DNA from: Panicum virgatum
Lineage: Eukaryota > Streptophyta > Magnoliopsida > Poales > Poaceae
Direction of reading: 5' to 3'
DNA length: 64,000 bases
Assembly (NCBI RefSeq): GCF_016808335.1
Contig: NC_053146.1
Location: forward strand, 38,808,470 to 38,872,469
The position numbers and the translations under genes are program-made. The notes beneath the pieces are model-generated. The model was not told the origin of the DNA, made no database searches, and worked only from the letters and a program-made list of their open reading frames with translations. Shown in pieces: positions 1 through 11,100 of this stretch (position 1 is its first letter; every line of letters begins with the position of its first letter).

Positions 1-419
1 TCTTATTTTTGCTTCGGTCAGAAACAGGCATGACAACCATATTGGTTTTCATGCCTCATCTAGCATTATCAAATGATTAAGCACAATGCTTAGCCACCAA
101 ATAGAAAACATATTTCAGTATCAGATGATATGTCAAAGATCAATATGGGCACTCGCTTCCATTTCAACAGAGTCCGTGTTTGAATTGTACATTTGCAATG
201 CAGTAAACATCATACTGCCAAAACACATCCTGATCTGCATCACTTATTCCTTTTTACATGAAACATTGGATAATTTGGGTGCACAGCTATTGTGATGACA
301 TGTGCCATGAAACACTGAAACGTCCTTTGCCATGGAAGGAGGACATCTCAACGCATATACCTTTTCTATTGATCCTTTTCCTCCTGCTCTCTTCCATATT
401 CTATGATTCCTCTCCTATT
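1..419. other. Non-genic AT-rich flank
   Basis: No coding exon, RNA gene or clear repeat boundary is visible here. The short open frames have no recognisable domain and no supporting splice context. Confidence 0.5.
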
Positions 420-2430
420 TTTTTTAAACGAACAACACTCGACGAGTGTGTTTCTATTGATATAGTAGAAAAAAATACAAGGTTATGTTTCTGGGAGACC
501 ATAACTAGGCAAAAAAAAAGGAAAAAAACACACACAAACGGCGGGTTGGATTGGGACATCAACGCGCGCCAACGACAACTCAACACCGGCCGATCGGATT
601 GGGACATCGACACAAGCCACAGAATGCATCTCCACAAGACAGCTCTGTCCAGTCGGATTAGGGCATCGACTCGGACCCCGACAACCGCCTCGTCGAACAC
701 GGCAACCGCCAACATTCCGCCCATGTAATCGTGGAAACCTGCAAACGCAACCTGCGTCGACAGAGATCCAAAAGAAGCAGACCGCACCGCACCGAGAAGG
801 CCACTGCTATGCGGAACCCTCCGCCGTAGTGCCGCTGCAACACCACACACCACCTGATAGGAAGAAACCACCGAATCCAGACCTCTCACAGGCTGCCTCA
901 CAGTCGCCACCGCGATAACACAACGCGCGGGGGCCTCGCCACTTCCGCCGTTGGACTCCACCTTGCTCTCGTCGCCTCGGGGAAACACCGCACGTGGGGA
1001 CCTCGCCACGCCCACCTCAGTCTCCACATCACGGATCCGTTTTTTAAGTTGCCGTCAGGGTGGTGGGCGAACTTGCCCCGCCTCCCCGGATCTCCATCAA
1101 ACCGTTGAGTCATCGCTGCATGTCGATCTCACTTCCTTGCTTCACCCGCGCACATAGTCTCCGGTGCCATGTCAGCAAGTCGAAGAAGTCGCTTGCGCCA
1201 TCTTTCGACGATGTACCGCACCGGGTAGCCCAGCCAAGCTAGACAACCCGCCGCAGTCTGCTGCCAGCCAAGTCGTCCCACGATGCCGATACCGCTAGCG
1301 CCGTCCTTCGACGCAGTCCCACGCCGCACTGACGGTTGCCAAGCAACGCCAGCCGCCGCGGTCCGCTGCAAGCAACCGCAATCGACAATTATGCGGCAAC
1401 CTTCAACCGCCACCATAGCCGCGAACACCACCATATGGGCTCAACAACACCCGTTCAGCTTGTCAAACGGCGAGGTTACCACCACTAGCCGCAGCCGCCC
1501 ATGACTAAAGAACCAGAAATGTCCAGAGCTGAGATGGGTCTCTAGAAGTGTCGCCTCCAAGAAGGGCACGACGCCGATGGCGCCGCCGACACTCGTCCAG
1601 GTTTTCACCTAGAAACCCGTGTAGTAGGGTTGGAGCTCCGACATGACGCCCCCAGTAGGGAACGACGCCTTGGGGCGCCGCCCTCATGTCCAGAAAACCG
1701 GTAAGGGCTTTCGCCCGGAGTATCTCCTCCCATGCTGCACGCCCACAGCTGGGCACTCCCGGATCGCAGCCCAGCTAGGCGGCGTCGCCGCCGCTCCTCC
1801 ACCCGCCCAGCCACTGCCGTTCCACCTCTACTGCACATTCGTCGGAGCACAGTCGTCGCCGTAGGCCATCGCCGCCGCAAAATCTCGACCCCTCACCACC
1901 ACCGGCGAGCAAACTGCACAAGCCAGCCACCCCAGCTGGAGCACAGCTGGTCAGCCCCCACCGGCGCACCTCCTCTGCGCCCGCCGCTCGCGCGTGCACC
2001 CTGGCCGCGCAGCCCCAGGCCAGCGCACCTTCTCCGTGCCCACACATCGCCGTCGCGGGGCATCGGCCAGCCGAAGCACGCGCACTCGCGCCGCCGAGGC
2101 CGGCCAGCCGCGCCCACCGGCGCCGGTAGAAGCCCGGGCTGCCTTGATCGCGCGCCTAGGCGCCGCGGCTCCCGGATCCGGAGCCCCACGAGCCCCGCCA
2201 CCACGGGGCGCCGCCCGCGCCGGCGGGCTCTCTCCAGAGGTCTCCTTCCCCGGGTCCGGTGGCTTGCTGCCTCGGGGCAGGGCACGGCAAGGGGCGCCAC
2301 CTCCGCCCCCAAGCAAGCCCGCCGCCGCGCCGTCCGCCAGTCGCTACAGCACGCCCTGCGCCCAAGCCTGGGCCCCAGGCCGTGCAGCCCCTCGCGCCGC
2401 GTACCAAGCCACAGCCTAAGCGAAAATTGA
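420..2430 (-). mobile_element. GC-rich LINE-like or non-autonomous retroelement block
   Basis: On the minus strand the left end reads as a plant LINE-type 3' tail: ACACTCGTCGAGTGT followed by a T/A-rich run near 420-440. Upstream of it (540-2430) the DNA becomes very GC-rich, with phrases such as ACGACGCCGATGGCGCCGCC near 1569 that I recognise from grass transposons. Long open frames on both strands here have proline/arginine-rich translations, as expected of GC-rich DNA, and no domain. I could not find a matching target-site duplication at the right edge, so the boundaries are approximate. It could also be several overlapping elements. Confidence 0.35.
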
Positions 2431-2469
2431 AACTATAATGAGATTCAACTAGTCGAGATAGCATAAATT

Positions 2470-2780
2470 TGACACTATCTAGATCATTTTGCCAAAATTT
2501 TTTTGAAAAAGAATCTTGTTAATTTGGAGTATTTAATAAAATCTATTTATAATTTTTTTTGCACGCATGTGTTGTAAATTGATTGACGAATCTAATGAGC
2601 CTAATTAATTCGTGATTAGTCCACAATTAGCGGATGATTACTATAACATCACTGTTTCAAATCATAAATTATGTAGGCTCATTTGATTCATCCAGATTTT
2701 ATTTAATACTCCATGTATGTGTTCAAACATTCAATGTGATGTTTTTTGGTGTAAAGTTTTGGATCTAAACACAGCCTAAC
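2470..2780. mobile_element. MITE remnant with the grass core 'aatctaatgagcctaattaatt'-type arms
   Basis: Two arms around 2590-2630 and 2665-2700 are inverted versions of each other (TGAGCCTAATTAATTCGTG on one side, TAGGCTCATTTGATTCATC on the other). Between them sits the usual 'tactataacatcactg' centre. The right end, AAACACAGCC at about 2769, looks like an intact terminus. The left end is not recognisable. This is a common small grass DNA transposon that has lost one terminus. Confidence 0.55.
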
Positions 2781-2991
2781 TAGAGTAACATTTTGTTGTA
2801 TTCCAAACCTGCTCTCCCTCGTAATTTAGATTTTGACACAGAGTAATTATACAATAATGCTACTTAATTCTTCACGCTTGTTACCATCATCATCGTGATA
2901 CGAAACCAGCAAACTGATGCAATTTCAGCATCAGAAATCATCGTTTTAGACACTCACAAAATCCGTTACAAATAATTTACAATCCTCTTCA

Positions 2992-4128
2992 TCAACTTGC
3001 TGCCTGTTCCGTGTTTGATTTCCCGCCATCCTCCGCGCTCTTACCGCCAGCACCACCGCCGTCTCTCGCCCTCGCCGCTGCCGGCGCATGATCCGCTACG
3101 CACTGGAACCGGCAGGCGCCGGGCCTCGGCTTCCGCGCCGCCTCCGCGTGGCTCCCGTTCTCCATCATCAGCGCGCGCAGGCACCGCCTCCGCCTCGCCG
3201 GCCTCACCGCCTCGCCGCCGCCACCCGCCGCCGCGCTCTTCTCCCGCGGCGTCACAACGAGCGGCGGTCTTCTCACGGGCTCCTTTGGCTTATCTTCCTC
3301 CTTCGGGGCCGGCGTCGGCTTCGCCACCTCCGGCTCCTCCGGCGCGCTCTTGATGTCCACGTGCACGCCAGGGCTGCCGGCGCTGAGCGTGCTCCCCTCC
3401 ATGGACGAGTTGTTCACGCTCTGCACGTTGCTGTTCACGTTCGCGGCCACCCTCGGCGTCGAGCCCGGCGGCTCCGGCTCCCCGGCTCCCGGCGGTGGCG
3501 CGTTGCCGAGCACCATGCTCGCGCCCACGTTGTGGCCGGCGAGCGTCACGACGCGGTACCCCTGGCCGCTCTCCGGTCTCGGCGCCGGCGTCTCGCGCGC
3601 GGCGAGGCTCTTGAGGCCGTCCTCGATCTCGCGCCGGTACGGCGCGCGCGCGCCGTCGAAGAGGCGCGACCGCGGGAAGCCGGAGATGGCGATCTTGGTG
3701 TCGCTGCCGCGGTTGCCGTCGGCTCTGCTCGAGCTCTGTTCATGGCCGGTGGGCGGTTCTCCGGAGAGCGTCAGCTCCAGGTCGGCCACGGACGGCCTGC
3801 CCCCTCGCAGCTGCGACGAGTCTGAGCTTTGGACCGGGATCGTGCCCGACTCATCGGATGACTCGGTTTGGAGAGGGATATCTTCCACCACGGCGTGTGG
3901 CGCCGACCGCTGCGGCAGAGGCCATGCCGGAGTTGGCGGTGGCGGCGGAGGCCCTGCCGGAGTTGGTGGCGACGGCGTAGGTTGTCGAGGTCGAGGCAAC
4001 GATGGCATTGGCTGCGACGGCGGCCGTGGTTGCTGCCGCCACGATCCCACATTGCTTCTGTAGGGAAGCCAGAAGCGGAATGGCTGCGGCTGCGGCGGCA
4101 ACGACGACGGTGGCCGTTGGCCAGACAT
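2992..4128 (-). CDS. Proline-rich conserved plant protein, intronless
   Basis: One uninterrupted 378-codon frame runs from ATG at 4128 to a stop at 2992. The N-terminal ~75 residues are proline-rich, including runs of PPPPPP near residues 60-65. An acidic/serine-rich stretch follows at about residues 85-110. The centre holds more conserved-looking sequence: FPRSRLFDGARAPYRREIEDGLKSL in short pieces around residues 150-175, and VTLAGHNVGASM at about 195-206. An Asn/Ser-rich segment with GVHVDIK follows at about 250-260, then a basic/acidic low-complexity tail. No signal peptide or membrane segment is evident. The 'TLAG.N.GA.M' block resembles uncharacterised plant hydroxyproline-rich-type proteins; no biochemical role can be assigned. 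The frame is far longer than chance and starts within a good context (GCCATGTCT). The competing open frames on the plus strand are GC-rich shadows. Confidence 0.75.
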   Translation of the reverse strand: MSGQRPPSSLPPQPQPFRFWLPYRSNVGSWRQQPRPPSQPMPSLPRPRQPTPSPPTPAGPPPPPPTPAWPLPQRSAPHAVVEDIPLQTESSDESGTIPVQSSDSSQLRGGRPSVADLELTLSGEPPTGHEQSSSRADGNRGSDTKIAISGFPRSRLFDGARAPYRREIEDGLKSLAARETPAPRPESGQGYRVVTLAGHNVGASMVLGNAPPPGAGEPEPPGSTPRVAANVNSNVQSVNNSSMEGSTLSAGSPGVHVDIKSAPEEPEVAKPTPAPKEEDKPKEPVRRPPLVVTPREKSAAAGGGGEAVRPARRRRCLRALMMENGSHAEAARKPRPGACRFQCVADHAPAAARARDGGGAGGKSAEDGGKSNTEQAAS

Positions 4129-4779
4129 GGCTGCTTCGGGGGCGATGTGGATGGCCTTGATGGAAACGAAACGACTGGAGGTGTTTGCGTTGAATTGGCC
4201 ATGAAGCTATGTACTGCTGAGTTTCATAGGTTTCCATTGTCCTCTGATTGCTGATTGCTTGCAACAAGGTGCTGCTTTGAGCATGTCAAGAAAGGTAAGG
4301 AATTGGGGCTTTCCTTGGCTTGCAGCTTTGGAGAAAGGAGGAAGCGGTTGATTGTTATCTGGCTTGGACATCTTAGCAATTGGTATCTAGCCATTTAACC
4401 ATCTCATTTTTTTTTACCAAATATCAATTTACACGTTCCACAATATCAAAATAATGCTGTAATGTTCATGCTCATGCTAAAGATGAAGGTATACCGTGTG
4501 GTTAAAGCAACTAGAGTTGTCCTTCAGGCAGTTGACAGTCAAGAGAAGTGTTCAGAAAGATCACAATGGAGTAAAAGACAATCAGAACCACTGGCGAGGG
4601 GTCGATTCTGAACTCATCAGAAGTAAAATTCTATTCATATTAGACATACATACTGTTGAACAACCAGCTCAGTACATGTTCACAAAGAGCCATCTTACGC
4701 CATATCATCTACAACAACATTAGGATATTGCCCTAAACTAAACCTGTTCTGAAATGAACATTCATTCATAGCGTTTATC
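4129..4779. other. Intergenic: 5' flank of the proline-rich gene and 3' flank of the DUF220 gene
   Basis: This stretch contains the upstream region of the minus-strand proline-rich gene (4129 upward) and the downstream region of the next minus-strand gene. I see no separate gene. The short plus-strand frame at 4496-4723 has no domain or splice support. Confidence 0.5.
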
Positions 4780-6818
4780 TTACAACATTTGACTCGTTAA
4801 TCTAAGGGAGTTTCCATGCCGTCCCCTTCTTCTCTGACGCCACCTTTCCTTAATGTCACCAAACTCACTTCCTGGAGGACTTTCACTCGCACCGCCTATT
4901 TCCTCAGCATCTTGTTTGCCATCTGCATTGAATGAAATGCCTCGCAACCGAGCAGTTTCTGCTATCAGGTCGTTCACCAGCATCTCAGTTGTTCTTGAAG
5001 TGATCCCTCTCAAATACCATGAGATGGGTGGCGGGGGTAAAAGGGCAGGCTCGATAAGATGATCCAGGGTAATGGCAGATGCAACTCTGCCCCTACCACC
5101 AGTACAGGATTCATATTCTTCTAGAGTACATGGATGAAGAGGAAGGCATACTTCCTTGTCAACAAATATGGGTTCTATCTTCCAGCAACCCTCAAACTTT
5201 CTCATAAAACCTGTTCGTCCTTGTTTAAACTTAACCTGCAAAAGGCATTGCACGAAGACACGAATCAGGCAACATATAACATGTGTTGACCAAACGGACT
5301 AGCAGGCAGTGTTTCAAGGTTTTACAGTATGATTTTTTCTGTTCTGGTCAACAAAAACATGAACTGACAAGATGCCAGACCACCAGAGGAATTTCCAGAT
5401 TGCTGCCTGCTCCGCTTCAACTACTTGCCTCGACCCTTCATCAAGCAAGACTTTTCTTGATATTACTTCCTGAAAACGAAACATTATCCTTGTCATGATA
5501 CCTGCCTCTAGGGTGAGATTTTAGTTCCTTTCCTCTTATGAGAAAATTCCTTGGCTTACTATTAATACCAATTTTATGCAAGAAATAGTATGCCTGGCCC
5601 TCATTTTTTATGGAATACCCTCATAATCATATTTTATGTCACACTATTCAAAGTTCCATTCCCTATTCAGTATTACAGAACAACCTAGCACTTTGCCGAA
5701 TATCACATTATCTCACTAATTCAAACCAACAAAAGAATTGTTTTGCCCTACCACTCAAGTGAGATCCTGTTAAGTTAAAACTGGAAAGACCTCCAAGAAA
5801 TATATGATGAATGAACATCATGTAAAAGTTTGGGGTTAATGCTTTATCGACAAAATATAGCACGGAACTATCACATTCCACACAATGTTACACAAGAAAA
5901 AGCCATTAACAGATCAGTTCTCCTAAGTAGAAGTACCAAGATTTTGCTCCCAACACACATGTACCAAGAAAACAGAGCTAATGTATTTTCTAAGCTACCC
6001 TAAGAAGTCAGAAGAACATTCCAGCTTAGTCAATCTTCATAAGAAGTAAAACCACACACTTACCTTGATATTTTTGAACACTCTCTTGTTCTCTGGGTCA
6101 ATTATGATGTTGTACACTGCATCCGGTGGTAATCCTGCTTTGAATCTTAGATTGAGGTTGCAAAGGGAGCCTTCTGGTACAGTCACCTGTAAATAAATTT
6201 GATCATGTAATGTTAAATGCTTAAATTATATGAACAATCTAGTAAGTACTACTATCACATACATTTTTTCCATCACTGGAATTTCATACAAAAGGCCAAC
6301 TTTTCCAGAATCGCAGGCAACTCTAATGCATCTTCATTCTTCAATGATGACATGAGTCGAGAGAATATGTAAACAATCACTTTTGATGCTCAGAGACAAG
6401 TGTCCAAGTGCATCAACAAATTATCGTGGATACCTTGATTTCTGGCGGCTCGTCAGTCCAACTAGGATTGTTCCTCCAAGCTTGGAGCTGCCTGTCCAAG
6501 CTAACCTCAGCAGCAGCAGCAGTGCACGACTCTTTCCCCATCTCTGATGACATTTCAGCATTCATACCGTGGCTAGCAGCATCCTTCTTCAGGAAACGCC
6601 CAAAATGCACCTATTGCATCACCCAACCCCAACCAATTCATACCTGCGCAACCAGTTCCGTACATCTCGATTTTTTTTAAAAAAAAGAAACCAACCTTGA
6701 AAGAGTTCTGAATCTTATCAGGAATCTGCCAAAAGCTATTGAACCCCAGCGCAGGCTTCTGCGGCAAGCCATCCGCTAGGCGGCTGACGCCGGGTTCTTG
6801 CCTACCACCGTCTCCCAT
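4780..6818 (-). CDS. DUF220-family START/polyketide-cyclase-like protein, five exons
   Basis: Exons read on the minus strand are 6818-6696, 6610-6434, 6186-6064, 5469-5326 and 5235-4780 (stop). Every junction is GT-AG and phase 0, giving about 339 aa. Exon 1 has [16 protein letters not shown]. Exon 2 has a Gln/Trp-rich [15 protein letters not shown]. Exon 3 has [15 protein letters not shown] and [19 protein letters not shown], typical of the plant DUF220 lipid-binding fold. Exon 4 has [18 protein letters not shown] and [18 protein letters not shown]. Exon 5 has [14 protein letters not shown] and [17 protein letters not shown] recognise the family from these blocks; its molecular role is not established. 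The ATG at 6818 is the first in frame, shortly after an apparent acceptor (CTCCAG at about 6835), so a non-coding first exon further upstream (near 7000) is likely. Gene order and orientation match the neighbouring proline-rich gene, with no sign of a shared function. Confidence 0.82.
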
Positions 6819-7258
6819 CAAGAAAGCCAATGCCCTGGAGCAAGTCACCGGAACATGAATGAATTGAAAGAAGAAAAAACTGACGCATCGCAAGCAAACG
6901 GACGCAGCGGCTCGCGTCGCAAGCAGTAAAGAAAAGGAGAGCGAGATGTTTTATAAAATTGGTGGCGGGGTAAAAGGGGGGGAGATCTAACCTCGGAGAG
7001 ATGGAAGAACTGGAGCTCGTGTGTCAGGTGGCGATTGACTCGGGAGCCGGAGGGCCGTTGAGGCTATGACAGAAGGGAGCAAGGAGTGAGTGACCAAGCG
7101 GAGATGGAGGCCGCGAGAAGCGACGAGGAAGGTTCCGTCGCCATCTCGCCGAGCTCGGCCACTTTTCCTCTCTAGTCCAATCTCCATCCACCGGCTACGG
7201 CGTTTTCCTCCGACGAAGCTGGTGGAGTCTGATGGGCTTTGCTGATTCCTGTTGGCCC
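6819..7258 (-). promoter_or_regulatory. Probable 5' UTR exon and promoter region of the DUF220 gene
   Basis: A 3' splice acceptor (minus strand CTCCAG, about 6835) just upstream of the start codon implies a 5' UTR intron. A candidate donor/first exon lies near 6985-7010, where the minus strand reads CTCTCCGAGGTTAGATC. The region beyond is moderately GC-rich. No TATA box could be assigned with confidence. Confidence 0.35.
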
Positions 7259-7631
7259 TAGACCTGGGCATCCTCCGGGCCGGGTCGGGTTCGGGTCGGG
7301 CCAAAAAAATCCCGGTGTTTTTTCTAGCGGCCCGTGCCCGACCCGACCCGGTGGCCGGGCCGTAAAATTGAGCCCGCACCCGACCCGACAGCCAGTCGGG
7401 TCGGGTCGGGTTCGGGTCGGGTCGGGCCGGGCCTATGTAAAATGTCGGGTTTCTTCGGGTTTTTCGGGTTTCGGGTGAAAATTTTTAGCCCGTGCCCGGC
7501 CCGTCAGTCATACCGGGTCAAAAATTTTGACCCGAGCCCGCCCATCAAACTCTTCGGGTCGGGTCGGGTCGGGCTATTTTCGGGCGGGTTGGGTCGGGTC
7601 CGTCGGGTCGGGCAGCCCATGCCCAGGTCTA
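7259..7631. mobile_element. hAT-type MITE with GGGTC tandem arrays, perfect 8-bp TSD
   Basis: Terminal inverted repeats are TAGACCTGGGCAT (7259-7271) and ATGCCCAGGTCTA (7619-7631). They are flanked by an identical 8-bp duplication, GTTGGCCC, at 7251-7258 and 7632-7639. The interior is built from GGGTC/GGTTCGGGTC tandem units in both orientations, so it can fold back. The 8-bp duplication indicates hAT-superfamily mobilisation. It carries no gene. Confidence 0.85.
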
Positions 7632-8127
7632 GTTGGCCCCCCCACAGAGCAGGCCTGATAGAGTCTGGTGTTAGATTGGCTGCGGCACACCTACCTGACC
7701 TTTTGCTAAAAAAAAAAGAAAAAAATGAGTACCTGACGAAACGCTAACAAAATCACAAAGATCGCCGTGTATGTGACACATCACTCAAAAAATTACAACC
7801 GCATATGATGCGTCGATGATATGTATATGTACTTTATGTACAAGCAGCAAGCAAAGTTTATAAATTACGATGAATAGGGAAAATCACTAACATATATATA
7901 ATTCTCTGCTGCTCACTGGCACAATTCTTTTTTTTTCTTGCTAATGGTCCGTGAGGACTCAGGACGCATATGCTTTTCCAACGACGAGACTGAAGAAGAG
8001 ATTTCTCTGCTCCTCCACCGCAGGCAACTTAACTCTGTCAAAAGCAACGGCTTGCGGCTCTCTTCTTTCATGCGAGTACCGCATGAACTTCCATCCATGG
8101 AAAATTTCTTCCAGTTGGTTTGCTGCA
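7632..8127. other. Intergenic and NLR1 3' flank
   Basis: This is the region downstream of the NLR1 stop codon. An alternative minus-strand frame overlapping the last NLR1 exon stays open to 7959 (see findings). Otherwise nothing is identified. Confidence 0.4.
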
Positions 8128-11100
8128 TCACACAACCCCTTGGTTCGACCCATTGCACTGCGCAGTGAAGTGATGTTCTCCACTGCAGTCAGCAATATGG
8201 TTGTCAATGCTTCGTTTGGCAGGGGCCACTTCATGCCGACGCGACGGCATGTGTGATGAAGATGCTTCATCATCATCCTGTTCCGAAATCCGGCCATCTT
8301 CTGCCGGCACTTGAGGTTCCTTGCATTTCTTTTCGGGATGTAAACCTATTGAAAGTCCAAAGCCAACATAAGAAACTAAAATTTAAATGGACCCAGTTTA
8401 CTTGTAGTTTAATTATAACATTCTTTTCAAAAATTTAGGAAATGACTCGAATTATCTTTTCCAAAAGAAACCACTAGTTCCTGAAATCCCTCTTGACCCT
8501 ATCATTAAGTTTTCTAATGTACATGCTGGAATGTTCTTCTGATATGCTATTAAGTAAAACTCAGATACATATAATTATGTACTTCTGCTTATGATGAAGA
8601 ATTGTCATTTTCATGTGACAAAACTAAGTGCTCTTGTGGAACAGCAGTGACGAAAGTTTAACAGTTTGACTACATGCATTACGGGACAACATTAATTTTT
8701 TTTGAAATAAAGGGACAGCATCAATTTTGGACCATAGTTAGTAGTACAGTATAGGTTCTGCTATGCACAAACCTTAAACTCAATTTGTGCTCTATTCACG
8801 CCTATTTTCATGCGGTTGAGTCTTCCTCTCTTTCAAAGGTTACCTTTGACCAGTTACCATTCATAAATATCTATCCCCCCCCTAATTGATAAATATTTAT
8901 ATTTATGGGAAAAGTAAATATATGCGCACTTGTGATGCTATTACTTTCATAGCAGGTAAAACTGCTCTAAATCTTCTAAACCTTGGAACACGTCATATTC
9001 TTGGAAACTTCAGAACCACTTTAGTTGAGCACTAAATCAACATGCGAAGTTTCAAAAAATTTGGAGATATATTAATTTGTCAGACTACACATATAAGTTT
9101 GAAACTGCAAATTACATATTTCAAAAATATATTTAAAAAAAGCTTGCATTTCTAAGATAGTGAAGAGTATTTTGAACTGAAGGTGATCCCAATTTGCACG
9201 TTAAGATGCTTTCAAAATAAAAATATAATATTTCATTCAAAATTTCAGATAGATTTTCAAACCTGATGTTTCATCATTGGACAATGGATGGTCGGCTATT
9301 GAGACATCCGAGGAGGAGCCAGATACAAACACTGCACTCGAACTTGATGCAATGGAAGAAAGGCGAGATGGAGAGGATGAGAACTGTTGTCCAGGGAATA
9401 CTTGTACTATCTCTCCATTTGAGTTTGGCTACAAAAAGAATAAGAACATTGTAAACTACTATCATCTGCTATGATAATTTCATGGAAATAAACTTTGGTG
9501 ATACATTGAATTTACCTTGTTAATAAATTCAGGTTCTTCACTTTTCTGTCCATTATGATAAGCAAATGTCGATTTTTGCTTCATATTGTTTCGTGGATAA
9601 TCAACTTCATCAACATCTGATGCACTTATTCCTTCTTCCTTGTCTCTGTTTGCAGGCTCTTCAGGAGTGATATCTGAAATAGCACTACTTGTTCCAACTT
9701 CCTCAACTTGCTGTGACCATTGATGGGATTGCGAACTTCCAAAGCTTAGCGAACAGGACTGCACTACACAATCCTGGCACCCCAAAACCTCAATTTGGAG
9801 CTTTTTGTGGTTTGAAAGTGACTTAGGTAATGCTTTGAGTCCAACACATTGTGATAAATTAAGATACTCCAGATTCCTAAGTCTGTCAAAAGAAGATGGC
9901 AAATATTCTACACTAGGACAGTGTGAGAGATTCAGAAATTGAAGAGAAGTAAGGTATTTGAAAGATTCTGGGAGTTTAAGATCAGAGCAGAACGAAAGGT
10001 TCAAGCCTTTCAAATATGCAAGCTGACCAAATGATTGGGGTAGTAGCTCAAGTTTAGAGCATTTTGACAGATTCAAGAACTGAAGTGAACAAATGTTGCC
10101 AAAAAAGTCAGGGAGCATTCGGAACTCAAAACCACTTAGGTCCAAATCCACAATGGAAGAAAAGCTAGAGAATGATTGCAATAGTTCGTCAGGCAATGTT
10201 GGAAGCTTAGAACACTCCGAAAGGTTCAAGAAACGAAGTTTCCTGAGACTTTCCAAAGATGCAGGAAACCTTCTAACTTCAGGGCAGCATGATAAATTTA
10301 AATATTGTAACTCGTGCAGCAGATCTAGGTTATTCAATTGCTGAAGTTTCTGGCAACCATGGAGATTCAAATACTTCAGCGTCTTTAAGTTACCAATGAA
10401 GGCTGGTAGCTCTGTTAATTCAGTTTCTGACAGATCCAATGTCTGCAGCTTATGAAAGCCACTAATTTGGGGAGGCAGATCTGTAATGGGCAAAGTTGAA
10501 GCGTCAAGGTATCTCAGCTGTTTCAGCTGAAAAACGGGAGCAGGTAACTCCTTAACAGAACATCCACTGAGATCCAAAACACGCAAATATTTGTTCACTG
10601 AAAGAACTTCACTGACATGCTGCAATTCTGCACCGCTTGTCTTGAAAATTAGAGACCTTGCCTTGGAAGGCCAAGCCTTGCTACCTATTGATTGCAAGCT
10701 AGAAGCGCACACTTGTGCATAACGGTAATCATAATTTCTATTGCAGCGTTCATTCTTGGCATCTAAGATCACAAGGATATCTTCACCAGAAACTGACCTA
10801 GCAAGATCATGTGCCAAATTATCCATGCAGAGCATTTCATCAGAATTATTGGAAATTCCTCCATTAATCTGTAAATGAAAACGATGTTAATTAGCTAGCT
10901 TACTCAACCAAATAGCTAAATTGTCATGGTGCAATAATCTTATGGTTGATCTTAGGGGAGAATAAAGGATTGGAAAATGAACTATCTCAAAAGAAAAAAA
11001 TGCACAATTTTTAATAAGAGTTCATTTCAAATGTATTAATATCATGATGGTTTATTCAAATTATTAAAGCCAATCTTTGCAATATATACTGCGCATTTAA

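Noticed and set aside
1732..2430. Long proline/arginine-rich frames on both strands
   Set aside because: All six frames are open in this GC-rich block; no domain, splice context or conserved phrase supports any of them.
3088..4254. Plus-strand frames opposite the proline-rich gene
   Set aside because: They are GC-rich shadows of the minus-strand frame, which is longer and has conserved-looking blocks.
7260..7630. GGGTC tandem array as a minisatellite or telomere-like repeat
   Set aside because: It is bounded by inverted termini and a perfect 8-bp duplication, so it is the body of a MITE.
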